This document shows positions 25,649 to 35,705 of a stretch of 64,000 bases of DNA, in pieces. The notes under the pieces are model-generated. The model had not been told where the DNA came from, did no database searches, and saw nothing but the letters and a program-made list of their open reading frames with translations. This stretch comes from Frigidibacter sp. RF13 (GTDB lineage: Bacteria; Pseudomonadota; Alphaproteobacteria; Rhodobacterales; Rhodobacteraceae): contig NZ_JAPNUE010000006.1 of the NCBI RefSeq assembly GCF_026626305.1, forward strand, positions 150,292-214,291, given 5' to 3'. Both the position numbers and the translations under genes were made by a program. Within the stretch, counting starts at the first letter, position 1. Each line of letters starts with the position of its first letter.

Positions 25649-27880
25649 CTAACTGCCGGGGACGTCCGCGGCGGGAGGGCGGGCACCCTTGGGGCAGTTT
25701 GCGACGATCTGCACGCCGATAGCGGCTTTCTTCAGCGGCTTCGTCAGATAGTGATCGACGCCCGCCGCGATGATGCTGTCACTATCGCCATCCATCGCAT
25801 GGGCGGTCATCGCGACGATGGGGACGTGTTCGCCAAGGCCTGCCTCCGCCTCGGCGGTGCGGATCGCGCGCGTTGCCTCGCGCCCGTCCATGCCGGGCAT
25901 GGAAATATCCATGAAGATCAGGTCGGGCCGGAAGGTCCGCCAATGCTCGACTGCCTCGCGGCCGTTTTCGGCGAAGACCAGATCGATGTCGAAGGCCTGC
26001 ACCATCTTGCGGAACACCAGCTGGTTGGTGCGGTTGTCCTCGGCCGCAAGGACACGCATCTGCCTGAGGCTCGCCGGTTCCACCCGGGTCGCGGGCGGTG
26101 GCGCGGGGTCCACCGGGCGTGCGGTTTCCGATAGGTCCTGCAGCCTGCGGAAAAGGTCAGATCGCAGGATCGGTTTCTGCATCAAGCCCTGCACCAGCCC
26201 CGCCGAGGTGCGGATGTTCATCGGCGCGGTGCTGTAAAGGAGGATCGGCCCGAGATAGCCTGCGCCGCGCAGCTGGGCAGAGATTTCGACGCCCCGACCG
26301 GGGCCGGAGGCACCATCGCTCAGATCCTGGTCGATCATCACCAGATCAAAGCCCGGCTCGCGACCCAGGAGGCCAGTGGCCTCGGACGCGCTGCGACAGG
26401 TCTCGACCGCGAGGCCCATGCCCGCGAGCTGGCGCGAGAGAATCTCGCGCCCGAGGATCGCCGCGTCGAGCACGAGGGCCCGGCGGAGCGTGATCGGCCT
26501 GTTTTCCGGTTCCTCGGGCAGGGGCTCCGCCGCTGCAACGGCGATACGGAAGCCGAAGCAGGACCCGCGTCCCGGCTCGCTGTCCACCCAGATCTCGCCG
26601 CCCATGAGTTCGACCAGCTGCCGGGTGATGGCGAGGCCGAGGCCGGTGCCTTCGAACTTGCGGTTCGACTGATCCTCGACCTGATTGAACTCGCCGAAGA
26701 TATGGCCGACATGTTCGGGCGCGATGCCGATGCCGGTATCCTCGATCGAGATATGCAGATCGTAGCGTCCCCCATCGAGCGGCATGCCGACGACGCGGGC
26801 CAGCACATGACCTTCCTGCGTGAACTTCACCGCATTGCCGATGAGATTGGTGAGGATCTGGCGGATGCGGCCGGGGTCGGCCACATAGCGGGTGGGCAGG
26901 AAGAGGTCGAAATCGAGATTTAGGCTCACGCCCTTTTCGCGCGCCGACGGTTGGAGAAGCAGCATCACCTCGTGCAGGCAATGTTCGAGGTCGAACGGTT
27001 CGGGGTAAAGCCGCAGCTTGTCGGCCTCTGCCTTCGAATAATCGAGCACGTCATTGATGATCTGCAAAAGCGCCTCGCCCGAGGATTTGATTGTCTCGGT
27101 GAACAGGCGCTGTTCGTCGCTGAGGTTCGTCTCGCACAGAAGGTCGGCCATGCCCACCACACCGTTCATCGGTGTGCGGATTTCGTGGCTCATATTGGCG
27201 AGGAAGGCGGATTTGGCGCGGCTTGCCGCCTCGGCCTTCGCGCGCGCCTCTTCCAGTTCCGCCTCTCGGCGCATCACGTCGGTGATGTCGGAGATGAGGC
27301 AGACGAGGTCCCCCGCCTCGCCGCGCCGGTCGATGAATTTCACGAACCTTTCGTCGGTCAGTTTCACGGTCTTTGGCGGGATCTCGTCGCGCATCAGGCG
27401 GGCGATCATCTCGTTATGCCAGTCATGCTGGTCGCCACCATCGAGTTCGACGATCTCTTTCTCGGCGAGCATACGGATCAGGTGGTCGTAGCTCTGGCCC
27501 GCCTGCAAGTCGCACCGGCCGCGGAAAAGTGCGACGAAGGCGCCGTTGGCGATGATGAGCCTGAGGTCGGCATCGAAGACGGCGAAACCGTCGCGGATGG
27601 TTTCCAGCGCCTCCCACATGCGGCGCTGCGCCTGCTTCAGCGCGGCATGGGCGCGGTCGAGTTCCGATTCCACCTGCGCGGTGCGGCCTTTCAGCACTTC
27701 GCGCTCGCTTTCCGCCTCGGCGAGCCCGTGGCGCTGTTCGACCACAGTATCGGACAGGCTGCGCGCATGATCTGACAGCCGCGCGTTCGCCTCGTGGAGT
27801 TCGCGCGCCTTCTGATCCAGAAGCCGTTCGGCCGCCAGACGCGCCCGCCTTTCCCGCACCAGTTTCTCGGCGATATTCAC
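25649..27880 (-). CDS. Hybrid histidine kinase with two receiver domains
   Basis: 743-residue soluble sensor kinase. Order: coiled coil (about 1-90), PAS (about 95-205), HisKA with phospho-accepting His232 in MSHEIRTPMNG, HATPase (NLIGNAVKF, DTGIGI, GTGLGL), a receiver with MIDQDLSDG, and a C-terminal receiver with Asp658 in FMDISMPGMDG and Lys714 in LTKPL. A GTG start at 27880 (VNIAEKLVRERR) is chosen because GGAGG lies six bases upstream. No transmembrane segment is evident. Divergent from the alpha-2-macroglobulin gene with a 157-bp gap. The partner output protein is not in the window. Confidence 0.9.
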   Translation of the reverse strand: MNIAEKLVRERRARLAAERLLDQKARELHEANARLSDHARSLSDTVVEQRHGLAEAESEREVLKGRTAQVESELDRAHAALKQAQRRMWEALETIRDGFAVFDADLRLIIANGAFVALFRGRCDLQAGQSYDHLIRMLAEKEIVELDGGDQHDWHNEMIARLMRDEIPPKTVKLTDERFVKFIDRRGEAGDLVCLISDITDVMRREAELEEARAKAEAASRAKSAFLANMSHEIRTPMNGVVGMADLLCETNLSDEQRLFTETIKSSGEALLQIINDVLDYSKAEADKLRLYPEPFDLEHCLHEVMLLLQPSAREKGVSLNLDFDLFLPTRYVADPGRIRQILTNLIGNAVKFTQEGHVLARVVGMPLDGGRYDLHISIEDTGIGIAPEHVGHIFGEFNQVEDQSNRKFEGTGLGLAITRQLVELMGGEIWVDSEPGRGSCFGFRIAVAAAEPLPEEPENRPITLRRALVLDAAILGREILSRQLAGMGLAVETCRSASEATGLLGREPGFDLVMIDQDLSDGASGPGRGVEISAQLRGAGYLGPILLYSTAPMNIRTSAGLVQGLMQKPILRSDLFRRLQDLSETARPVDPAPPPATRVEPASLRQMRVLAAEDNRTNQLVFRKMVQAFDIDLVFAENGREAVEHWRTFRPDLIFMDISMPGMDGREATRAIRTAEAEAGLGEHVPIVAMTAHAMDGDSDSIIAAGVDHYLTKPLKKAAIGVQIVANCPKGARPPAADVPGS

Positions 27881-28037
27881 CGTCCGCCTCCGACTCGCGT
27901 CCCAGCTCTCGGCGCAGTTTGGCCGAGCAAGGTAAAAAGGCGCTAAACGCGTGAAAGGTATGGAATACCGCCAAGGGGCCACATTGCTTTCACGGGCAGC
28001 GCGTGGCACGCTCTTGGCGCTAACAGTGGAGGGTTCG

Positions 28038-31000
28038 ATGCGCGGTTCTGGTCTTCTTGCGGTTGTCGTGGCAGCGGTCCTGGCGACGGGCGCGCTGGCA
28101 CAGGACCGGACGCTGATCCCCGAGAAGCGTCTCGTGCTGACCGAGAATACTGATTTCTACGGATCGGACCTGAAATCCCTGTTCGACACATCGCTCGATG
28201 CCTGCGCCGAGGCCTGTTTCGCCACCGACGGTTGCGCGGTGATGACGTTCAACGCCAATGCCAATGCCTGTTTCCTGAAAAGCGACGTCACTGACATGAA
28301 GCCCTATCAGGGTGCCTTCTCTGGCTGGGTCAAGCTTGCCGACGACAAGGCGATGATCGTGGCGCCGAAGCGGGCGTCGGAGCTTACCTTCCTTCAGGAC
28401 GCGGATTTCGATCAGGCGCTGCAGCAGGCGCGCGACCTGGCGATGTCCCATATCACCGGCGAATGGCCGGCAGAGGAGCTTTTGAAGGCAGCAGCCCAGG
28501 CGCGCGCGGATGGCGATTACCTGGGTGCCTCGCGCTTTCAGGGGGCGGCGCTCAACCTGACGGATGCCGCCAATCAGTGGGTTGAATATGCAGACCTTCT
28601 GCTTTCGATACAGACCAACGACTGGAACGAACGGCAGTCGAACGGATGGCGCGCGCTGTCGGCCTCGGTGAACGGCTATCTGAGGTCCGACGGTCCGGCG
28701 CTGCAGGCCACCGCGCTGATGGTGATGGCGCGGGCGCTGGAAGTGGTGGAGCGCGGGCGCGACATGATCCCGGCGCTGCATCTCGCGCAAGAGATGGCGC
28801 CGCGCGACGATGCAGCGGCCCTTCTGGAGGAGGCGATCGGCAAATACGGCTTCCGGATCGAGGAACATCGGGTCGACAATGATGGCGCGGAGGCGCGCAT
28901 TTGCGCGACCTTCAACGGGACGCTCGCGCTTTCCGGCGTCGACTATGCGCCTTACGTGGCGCTGCCGGAGGCGGGACTCGCGGTCGAGAATACCGACAAT
29001 CAGATCTGCGTGACCGGGGTCGAGCACGGCAAGCGCTATCAGCTCACGTTCCGCGAAGGCCTGCCCGCTGCCGATGGCGAGGCGCTGGCCAAGGATATCA
29101 CCATCAGCGCCTATATCCGCGACCGCGCGGCGTCGGTTCGCTTCCCGGGCCGCGCCTATATCCTGCCACGCGCGCAGGAGGCGGGCATTCCGGTCGAGAC
29201 GGTGAACGTGCCGAAGCTGGACCTCAAGCTCAGCCGCGTGTCGGACCGCAATCTGGTCGCGGCCTTCCGCGAGGATCTGATTGCCCGCCCGCTCGACTAT
29301 TGGTCGGCGGACTATTTCAACAGCCAGTATTCCGAAGAGGTCTGGACCGGCGAGGCGGACACAGCGCAGGCCGAGGCCAACCGCGACGTGACGACGCGCC
29401 TGCCGCTGGATGCGGTCCTGAAGGATCTGGGGCCGGGTATCTATGCGCTGCAGGCGACGGTGCGTGACAGCGATCCCGAACAAGTGCCGCCGGCGACCCA
29501 ATGGTTCGTGATCTCCGACCTCGGCTTCACCACGATGCAGGGTACGGACGGGCTCCATGTCTTCGTGCGCAGGCTGGGCGATGCTTCGGCGGCGGAAGGG
29601 GCGACGGTGACGCTTGTGTCGCGTGCCAATTCGGTGATCGGACAGGCCAAGACCGACAAGGATGGCTATGCGCGGTTCTCCAGCGGGCTTGTTTCGGGCA
29701 CGGGTGGCTCGGCGCCCGCCGTCATCACGGTGGAAGAGGGCGAGGATTTTTCGTTCCTGTCGCTGACCGAGCCGGAATTCGATCTGTCCGACCGGGGCGT
29801 CGCCGGGCGGCCCGCAGCACCCGCGGTCGATGTGTTCCTCTCGACCGACCGCGGCGCCTATCGCGCGGGCGAGACGGTGAATGCGACGATCCTTGCGCGG
29901 GACGCCAACATGGTGGCGATCGAGGGGCTACCCTTGACCGTGCGGATCATGCGCCCCGATGGCGTGGAATACAGCCGCCAGCTTGCGCCCGATGCGGGTG
30001 CGGGCGGGCGGGCTGTCAGCTTTGCCATCGCAGGTGCGGCGCCGCGCGGTACCTGGCGGATCGAGACCTTCGCCGAGGGTGAGAACAGCCTTCTCGCGTC
30101 CCAGACCTTCCTTGTGGAAGATTTCCTGCCCGAGCGGATCGATTTCGAGCTGGCCTCGGCAGAAGGCCCGCAGCGGCAGGGGCAAGAAACCGAGATCGCC
30201 ATCGATGCGCGCTATCTTTTCGGGGCGCCGGGGGCCGATCTGCCGGTCGAGGGCGATTACCGGATCAGCGCGGTTTCTGAGCTGCCGGACTTCCCCGGCT
30301 ATCAGTTCGGCCAGTATGATGTGCCCTTCTCGACCACCTATGACACGCTTTATGACGTGGGCGCGACCGATGCGGACGGCAAGGGCACGATCTATGTCTC
30401 GCTGCCCGATCTTGGCGCCGAGGCGAAACGGCCCTTGTCGGTGCGCTATGCGATCCGGCTGACCGAAGGCTCGGGCCGCCCGGTCGAACGGACGGTCGAG
30501 CGGCTCTTGCTGCCCGCGACGCCGGTTGTCGGGATCAAGCCCGCCTTCGAGGGCGGCGTCTCGTCGCAGGGGGCGGATGCTGCTTTCGATCTGATCGCGG
30601 TCGGGCCGGACGGCAAAGCCGCCCCCCTGACGGTGAAGTGGAAGCTCAACCGTCTTGAGACCCGCTATCAGTGGTATTCGCTTTACGGCCAGTGGAACTG
30701 GGATGTGACCACGACCCGCACGCTTGCCGCCTCGGGTGAGGCGGATCTGGGCGCGGCGCCGGTGACGGTTTCGGGCAAGGTCGACTGGGGCTCATACGAG
30801 CTGGTCGTCGAAAGTGCCGACGGCTCGCAGGCGGCGGCGTCCTACCGGTTCTATGCGGGTTGGTATGTGCCCGCTGACGCAGCCTCGACGCCCGATACGC
30901 TGGAACTGGCGCTCGACAAGCCTGCTTATCTTCCGGGCGAGACGGCGAAGGTCCGGATCGTACCGCGCGCCGATGGCGCGGCGCTGATCTCCGTCATCTC

Positions 31001-33512
31001 GAACCATCTGATCGCGATGAAGGCGGTGCCGGTGAAAGAGGGCGAGAATACCGTCGATCTGCCGGTGACCGACGACTGGGGCGCGGGCGCCTATGTGACG
31101 GCCTCGGTCATCCAGCCGATGGATGCGGCGGCGGGCCGGACGCCCGCACGGGCGCTGGGCCTCTCCTACGCCAAGGTCGACCCGGGCGCGAAGCGGCTGG
31201 CGACCACGCTTGAGGTCGCCGCCGAGGCCGACCCGCGCGGACCCTTGCCGGTCGCGGTGAAGGTGGAGGGCGTGGCCGCCGGCGAAAAGGCCTGGGTCAC
31301 GATTGCCGCCGTCGATGTCGGCATCCTGAACCTGACCGCTTTCAAGGCGCCGGACCCCGAGGATCATTTTTTCAGCCAGCAACGGCTCGGCATGGCAATC
31401 CGCGATGTCTATGGCCGCCTGATCGACGGTCAGAACGGCGCGATGGGCGTGGTGCGGTCGGGTGGCGACGCGGGCGGCGTGAAGCTGAAATCCCCGCCGC
31501 CGACCGAGGAACTGGTCGCCTATTTCTCCGGCCCGGTCGAGGTCGGCGCCGACGGCTATGCCCGCACAGAATTCGCGCTGCCCTCGTTCAATGGCACGGT
31601 GAAGGTGATGGCGGTGGCCTGGTCGAAATCGTCGATCGGGCAGGCGGAAAAGGATGTGCTGGTCCGCGATCCGGTGGTGGTGACGGCATCGGTGCCGCGC
31701 TTCCTCGCGCCGGGCGATACATCCACGCTTCGGCTGGAGATCGTTCATGCCACTGGCCCCTCGGGGCGGATGGGGCTCGATGTGACATCGGAAGGCTTGA
31801 CGCTCGGCGACGGGCCTTCGGGTGTCGACCTCGCGGACAAGGCCAAGGCAACCCTGTCGATCCCCTTCACCGCACCAGATACCGAACAGGACGCGACGAT
31901 CCGCGTGGCGCTGACCACGCCCGACGGCAAGCAGCTGGTGAAGAGCCTCACGATCCCGGTCCGCGACCTCAGCCCCGAGACGATCCGCCAAAGCCAGTTC
32001 ACGCTGGCGGCGGGCCAGACCTTCACGCTTGACGCCAATGTCTTCGAAGGCTTCCAACCCGGCACCGCCACGGCGACGCTGGCGCTTGGCCCCATCGCGC
32101 GCTTCAACGCGCCGGGTATCCTCGCCTCGCTCGACCGCTATCCTTACGGCTGCACCGAGCAGATGACGTCGAAGGCGCTGCCGCTTCTCTATTTCGAGGA
32201 AGTGGCAAGCGCGATGGGCAGCCTGGGCGAGACCGGCGAGATCCATCAGCGCGTGCAGGAGGCCATCGGCGAGATCCTTCTCAACCAGTCCTCGAACGGC
32301 GCCTTCGGCCTCTGGTACCCGGAATCGGGCGACATGTGGCTTGACGCCTTTGTCACCGATTTCCTCAGCCGCGCCCGTGCGCAGGGCTATGACGTCCCCG
32401 ACACCGCCTTCCGCAATGCGCTCGACAATCTCAGGAACCAGATCAACTACCAACCCGATTTCGATGCGAACGGCGGGCCGGTGGCCTATGCTTTGATGGT
32501 GCTGGCGCGCGAGGGCGCGGCGGCGATGGGCGATCTGCGCTATTATGCCGATGTGAAGGCCGATGCGTTCGACACGCCGATCGCGGCGGCCCAGCTTGCG
32601 GCGGCGCTCGCCTCCTACGGCGACCAGACGCGGGCGGATGCCTTGTTCAAGCGCGCGGCCGAGATGGTCGTCGTCGATATCGAGACGCATTCGAATACGC
32701 CCGAGGCCCAGATCTGGCGCGCCGACTATGGCACCAGCCTTCGCGATGCGACCGCGGTTCTGGCGCTGGCGGCAGAGGCCGGATCGACGGCAGTGCCTGC
32801 CGACCGGATTGGCCAGGCGGTGGCAGCACGGCTCCTGTCGCGGTCGCTTTCCACACAGGAAGCGACGTGGGCGCTGCTGGCCACCCATGCCTCGCTGTCG
32901 GGTCAGGCGGCCGACCAGTTCTCGGTCAACGGTGCGCCCTTCACCGGGCCGCTCGTCCGGGTGATCGAGGATCAGACAGCGGGCGGCGCCGCGCAGGTGA
33001 TCCGCAATGAAGGGGCGAGCGAGGCGACGCTCACGCTCACCACCTTCGGGGTGCCCGCCGCGCCGGAACCGGCGGGCGGCAACGGCTACCGGATCGACCG
33101 CAGCTGGTTCACCATGGACGGCGCGCCGGTCGATCCGTCGGCGGTGAAGCAGGGCACGCGGCTTGTGGCCGTGGTCGAGGTCACGCCTTTCGGCCCCGGC
33201 GAGGCGCGGCTGATGGTCAACGATCCTCTGCCCGCGGGCTTCGAGATCGACAATCCGAACCTGATCCGGGGTGGCGACATCGCAGCCCTCGACTGGCTCT
33301 CGACCGTCGATTATCCGCGCAATGTCGAGTTCCGGCAGGACCGTTTCCTCGCCGCCGTCGACTGGACCTCGTCTGATCCCTTCCGGCTGGCCTATATCGT
33401 CCGCGCCATCTCTCCGGGCAGCTACGACCTGCCCGCCGCGACGGTCGAGGACATGTATCGGCCGGATTACCGGGCGCGGACCACCGAGGGCCGCCTGACG
33501 GTGACCGAGTAA
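28038..33512 (+). CDS. Bacterial alpha-2-macroglobulin with N-terminal PAN/Apple-like domain
   Basis: 1824-residue exported protein: signal peptide (residues 1-21, ending ALA), then an Apple/PAN-like module (LIPEKRLVLTENTDFYGS, four Cys near residues 50-75), macroglobulin MG domains, a bait region, and the thioester site Cys1372-Thr-Glu-Gln1375 in YPYGCTEQMTSK followed by the terpenoid-cyclase-like TED. In bacteria these trap proteases in the periplasm and are usually paired with PBP1C, as here: pbpC starts one base after the stop. The start at 28038 has GGAGGG upstream. Confidence 0.94.
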   Translation: MRGSGLLAVVVAAVLATGALAQDRTLIPEKRLVLTENTDFYGSDLKSLFDTSLDACAEACFATDGCAVMTFNANANACFLKSDVTDMKPYQGAFSGWVKLADDKAMIVAPKRASELTFLQDADFDQALQQARDLAMSHITGEWPAEELLKAAAQARADGDYLGASRFQGAALNLTDAANQWVEYADLLLSIQTNDWNERQSNGWRALSASVNGYLRSDGPALQATALMVMARALEVVERGRDMIPALHLAQEMAPRDDAAALLEEAIGKYGFRIEEHRVDNDGAEARICATFNGTLALSGVDYAPYVALPEAGLAVENTDNQICVTGVEHGKRYQLTFREGLPAADGEALAKDITISAYIRDRAASVRFPGRAYILPRAQEAGIPVETVNVPKLDLKLSRVSDRNLVAAFREDLIARPLDYWSADYFNSQYSEEVWTGEADTAQAEANRDVTTRLPLDAVLKDLGPGIYALQATVRDSDPEQVPPATQWFVISDLGFTTMQGTDGLHVFVRRLGDASAAEGATVTLVSRANSVIGQAKTDKDGYARFSSGLVSGTGGSAPAVITVEEGEDFSFLSLTEPEFDLSDRGVAGRPAAPAVDVFLSTDRGAYRAGETVNATILARDANMVAIEGLPLTVRIMRPDGVEYSRQLAPDAGAGGRAVSFAIAGAAPRGTWRIETFAEGENSLLASQTFLVEDFLPERIDFELASAEGPQRQGQETEIAIDARYLFGAPGADLPVEGDYRISAVSELPDFPGYQFGQYDVPFSTTYDTLYDVGATDADGKGTIYVSLPDLGAEAKRPLSVRYAIRLTEGSGRPVERTVERLLLPATPVVGIKPAFEGGVSSQGADAAFDLIAVGPDGKAAPLTVKWKLNRLETRYQWYSLYGQWNWDVTTTRTLAASGEADLGAAPVTVSGKVDWGSYELVVESADGSQAAASYRFYAGWYVPADAASTPDTLELALDKPAYLPGETAKVRIVPRADGAALISVISNHLIAMKAVPVKEGENTVDLPVTDDWGAGAYVTASVIQPMDAAAGRTPARALGLSYAKVDPGAKRLATTLEVAAEADPRGPLPVAVKVEGVAAGEKAWVTIAAVDVGILNLTAFKAPDPEDHFFSQQRLGMAIRDVYGRLIDGQNGAMGVVRSGGDAGGVKLKSPPPTEELVAYFSGPVEVGADGYARTEFALPSFNGTVKVMAVAWSKSSIGQAEKDVLVRDPVVVTASVPRFLAPGDTSTLRLEIVHATGPSGRMGLDVTSEGLTLGDGPSGVDLADKAKATLSIPFTAPDTEQDATIRVALTTPDGKQLVKSLTIPVRDLSPETIRQSQFTLAAGQTFTLDANVFEGFQPGTATATLALGPIARFNAPGILASLDRYPYGCTEQMTSKALPLLYFEEVASAMGSLGETGEIHQRVQEAIGEILLNQSSNGAFGLWYPESGDMWLDAFVTDFLSRARAQGYDVPDTAFRNALDNLRNQINYQPDFDANGGPVAYALMVLAREGAAAMGDLRYYADVKADAFDTPIAAAQLAAALASYGDQTRADALFKRAAEMVVVDIETHSNTPEAQIWRADYGTSLRDATAVLALAAEAGSTAVPADRIGQAVAARLLSRSLSTQEATWALLATHASLSGQAADQFSVNGAPFTGPLVRVIEDQTAGGAAQVIRNEGASEATLTLTTFGVPAAPEPAGGNGYRIDRSWFTMDGAPVDPSAVKQGTRLVAVVEVTPFGPGEARLMVNDPLPAGFEIDNPNLIRGGDIAALDWLSTVDYPRNVEFRQDRFLAAVDWTSSDPFRLAYIVRAISPGSYDLPAATVEDMYRPDYRARTTEGRLTVTE

Positions 33513-33513
33513 C

Positions 33514-35574
33514 ATGGGGCCCCGGGCCCGTCGCCCGGGCCTGCACCGGGTGGTCTTTCTGGCGGCGGCGGTCCTTCTTGCCGCCGCCATCGCCCGCGAC
33601 CGGCTGGACCAATGGGTCGCGGCGACCGACCTGCCGCCGCTTGTGATCGACACTTCGGTCGAGGTGCGCGACCGCGATGGCGCGCTTCTCAGGGCCTTCA
33701 CCGTCGCCGACGGCCGCTGGCGGCTTGATCCCGGTCCGGTCGATCCTTTGTTCCTGAAAATGCTCGTGGGCTTCGAGGACGGGCGGTTCTACAGCCATTC
33801 CGGCATCGATCCGATGGCGATCGCCCGGGCGGGCCTGCAGGCCTTGTGGAACGGGCGCGTGGTGTCCGGCGGTTCCACGCTGACCATGCAGGTGGCGCGG
33901 TTGCTGGAAGACAGCGGCACCGGCCGCTGGCAGGGCAAGCTCCGCCAGATGCGGCTGGCGCTGGCGCTGGAGCGGCGGCTGACCAAGGCGGAAATCCTCG
34001 ACCTATACCTGCGCATCGCGCCCTATGGCGGCAATCTCGAAGGGGTGCGGGCGGCCTCGCTTGCCTATTTCGGCAAGGAACCGCGCCATCTGACCCCGGC
34101 CGAGGCCGCCCTGCTGGTGGCGATCCCGCAAAGCCCTGAGGCCCGCCGCCCCGACCGTTTCCCCGGCGCTGCCGCCGAGGCGCGCGCGCGGGTCCTCGCG
34201 CGGATGGAAGGGCAGGGCGTCCTGACCGCCGAGCGGGTCGCCGCCGCCGAGACCGAACCCGTGCCCACCGCCCGCCGCCCCTTTCCCGATCATGCCGCGC
34301 TGCTGGCAGAGGCGCTCCGCCGCGCCGATCCGGTCAAGCGCCTGCATCTGACGACGCTTGATGGCGATCTTCAGGCCTCGCTGGAAAAGCTCGCCGCCCC
34401 CGCCGCAGCCGGCGCCGGCGAACGGCTTTCGGTCGCGATCCTCGTCGCCGATCACAGGACCGGGGAAATCCTCGCCTCGGTCGGCACGGCGGACTGGGGC
34501 GACGAACGCCGCCAGGGCTTCGTCGACATGACGGAGGCGCTGCGCTCGCCCGGTTCGACCCTGAAGCCCTTCGTCTATGCGCTGGCTTTCGATCAGGGCC
34601 TCGCCCATCCCGAAACCCTGATCGACGACAGGCCGGTCGCCTTCGGCACCTATGCGCCGCAGAATTTCGACCGCGCCTTCCGCGGCACGCTCACGGTGCG
34701 CGAGGCTTTGCAGGCCTCGCTCAACATCCCGGTCGTCAGCCTGACCGACGCGATCGGCCCGGCGAACCTCCTGGCCGCGCTCCGCCGTGCGGGCGCCCGC
34801 CCGCAGATCCCGGGCGGCCAGCCGGGTCTTGCCGTCGCCTTGGGCGGCCTCGGGATTTCGCTGAAGGACCTTGTTCAGTCCTACGCGGCGCTCGCGCGCC
34901 TCGGCCAGCCCATCCAGCTCTCCGCTGAACCGGGCGGCGCGACAGAGCTGCCGCAACGGCTCTTCGCGCCCGAGGCGGCTTGGCTCGTGGATGACATCCT
35001 CGCGGGCCTACCGCCGCCGCCGGGCGCGGCGCCGGGGCGCCTCGCCTACAAGACCGGCACCAGTTACGGCCACCGCGACGCGCTGGCGATAGGCTTTGAC
35101 GGCGGCCATGTCGCGGGTGTCTGGATGGGCCGCGCCGATGGTACGCCGGTGCCCGGCGCCTTCGGCGGCGAGCTTGCAGCGCCTCTCCTCTTCGAGGTCT
35201 TCGGGCGGCTGAAGCCGCGCTTCGACCCGCTGCCGCCCCCCCCGCCCGCAACGCTGATCCTACCCAATGCGCGTCTGCCGCAACCCCTGCGCACTTTCCG
35301 CCCACGCGGCGCGGCCTTCGCGGAGGCCGCCCCCGACGCGCCGAAAGTGGCCTTCCCGCCAGATGGCGCCACGCTCGACGCTCCCGACGGCGCGGTCACG
35401 GTGAAGGTCCGCGACGGCAGCGCGCCGTTTTTATGGCTGGTGAACGGCACCCCCGCCGCCCTCGGCCAGACCGGCCGCGAAAGCCTTCTGGCGCTCGGCG
35501 GTCCGGGCTTTTACCGGCTCTCGGTCATCGACGCCGAAGGCCGCAGCGCCGCCGTCGCCGTCACCGTGAACTGA
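33514..35574 (+). CDS. pbpC: Penicillin-binding protein 1C
   Basis: Bifunctional peptidoglycan synthase, 686 residues, anchored by a transmembrane helix (about residues 12-28). The GT51 transglycosylase has the catalytic Glu88 in EDGRFYSHSG and RRLTKAEILDLYL. The transpeptidase has Ser348-Thr-Leu-Lys351 (SPGSTLKPF), SLNIPVV (SxN), and Lys513-Thr-Gly (KTGTSYG). The C-terminal BiPBP_C domain is present. The ATG is one base after the alpha-2-macroglobulin stop; PBP1C and alpha-2-macroglobulin are a well-known defence/repair pair. Confidence 0.96.
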   Translation: MGPRARRPGLHRVVFLAAAVLLAAAIARDRLDQWVAATDLPPLVIDTSVEVRDRDGALLRAFTVADGRWRLDPGPVDPLFLKMLVGFEDGRFYSHSGIDPMAIARAGLQALWNGRVVSGGSTLTMQVARLLEDSGTGRWQGKLRQMRLALALERRLTKAEILDLYLRIAPYGGNLEGVRAASLAYFGKEPRHLTPAEAALLVAIPQSPEARRPDRFPGAAAEARARVLARMEGQGVLTAERVAAAETEPVPTARRPFPDHAALLAEALRRADPVKRLHLTTLDGDLQASLEKLAAPAAAGAGERLSVAILVADHRTGEILASVGTADWGDERRQGFVDMTEALRSPGSTLKPFVYALAFDQGLAHPETLIDDRPVAFGTYAPQNFDRAFRGTLTVREALQASLNIPVVSLTDAIGPANLLAALRRAGARPQIPGGQPGLAVALGGLGISLKDLVQSYAALARLGQPIQLSAEPGGATELPQRLFAPEAAWLVDDILAGLPPPPGAAPGRLAYKTGTSYGHRDALAIGFDGGHVAGVWMGRADGTPVPGAFGGELAAPLLFEVFGRLKPRFDPLPPPPPATLILPNARLPQPLRTFRPRGAAFAEAAPDAPKVAFPPDGATLDAPDGAVTVKVRDGSAPFLWLVNGTPAALGQTGRESLLALGGPGFYRLSVIDAEGRSAAVAVTVN

Positions 35575-35624
35575 TCCACCGCTCTTTCGTTCCGAAAATA
35601 TCCCCGCCCGAGGCAAACCCGAGT

Positions 35625-35646
35625 GGCGCGGGCCAAAGCCCGCGCC
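35625..35646. repeat. Hairpin 1 of the pbpC/thiolase twin-hairpin element
   Basis: 9-bp perfect stem GGCGCGGGC/GCCCGCGCC with a 4-base loop. It lies in the 131-bp gap between convergent pbpC and thiolase genes and probably acts as a bidirectional transcription end. Arms can also pair with those of hairpin 2. Confidence 0.65.
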
Positions 35647-35660
35647 GCGAGAGATGTCTT

Positions 35661-35682
35661 GGCCGCGCCTCAAGGCGCGGCC
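35661..35682. repeat. Hairpin 2 of the pbpC/thiolase twin-hairpin element
   Basis: 9-bp perfect stem GGCCGCGCC/GGCGCGGCC with TCAA loop, 14 bp after hairpin 1. Together they form two hairpins in tandem; GGCGCGG of the first can pair with CCGCGCC of the second. Confidence 0.65.
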
Positions 35683-35705
35683 GCAACTGGATCAGGGCTG
35701 AACGG

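Noticed and set aside
30792..33701. 969-codon minus-strand frame across alpha-2-macroglobulin and pbpC
   Set aside because: Shadow frame: Arg/His/Pro-rich with no recognisable domain, while the plus-strand reading has the thioester, signal peptide and PBP motifs.
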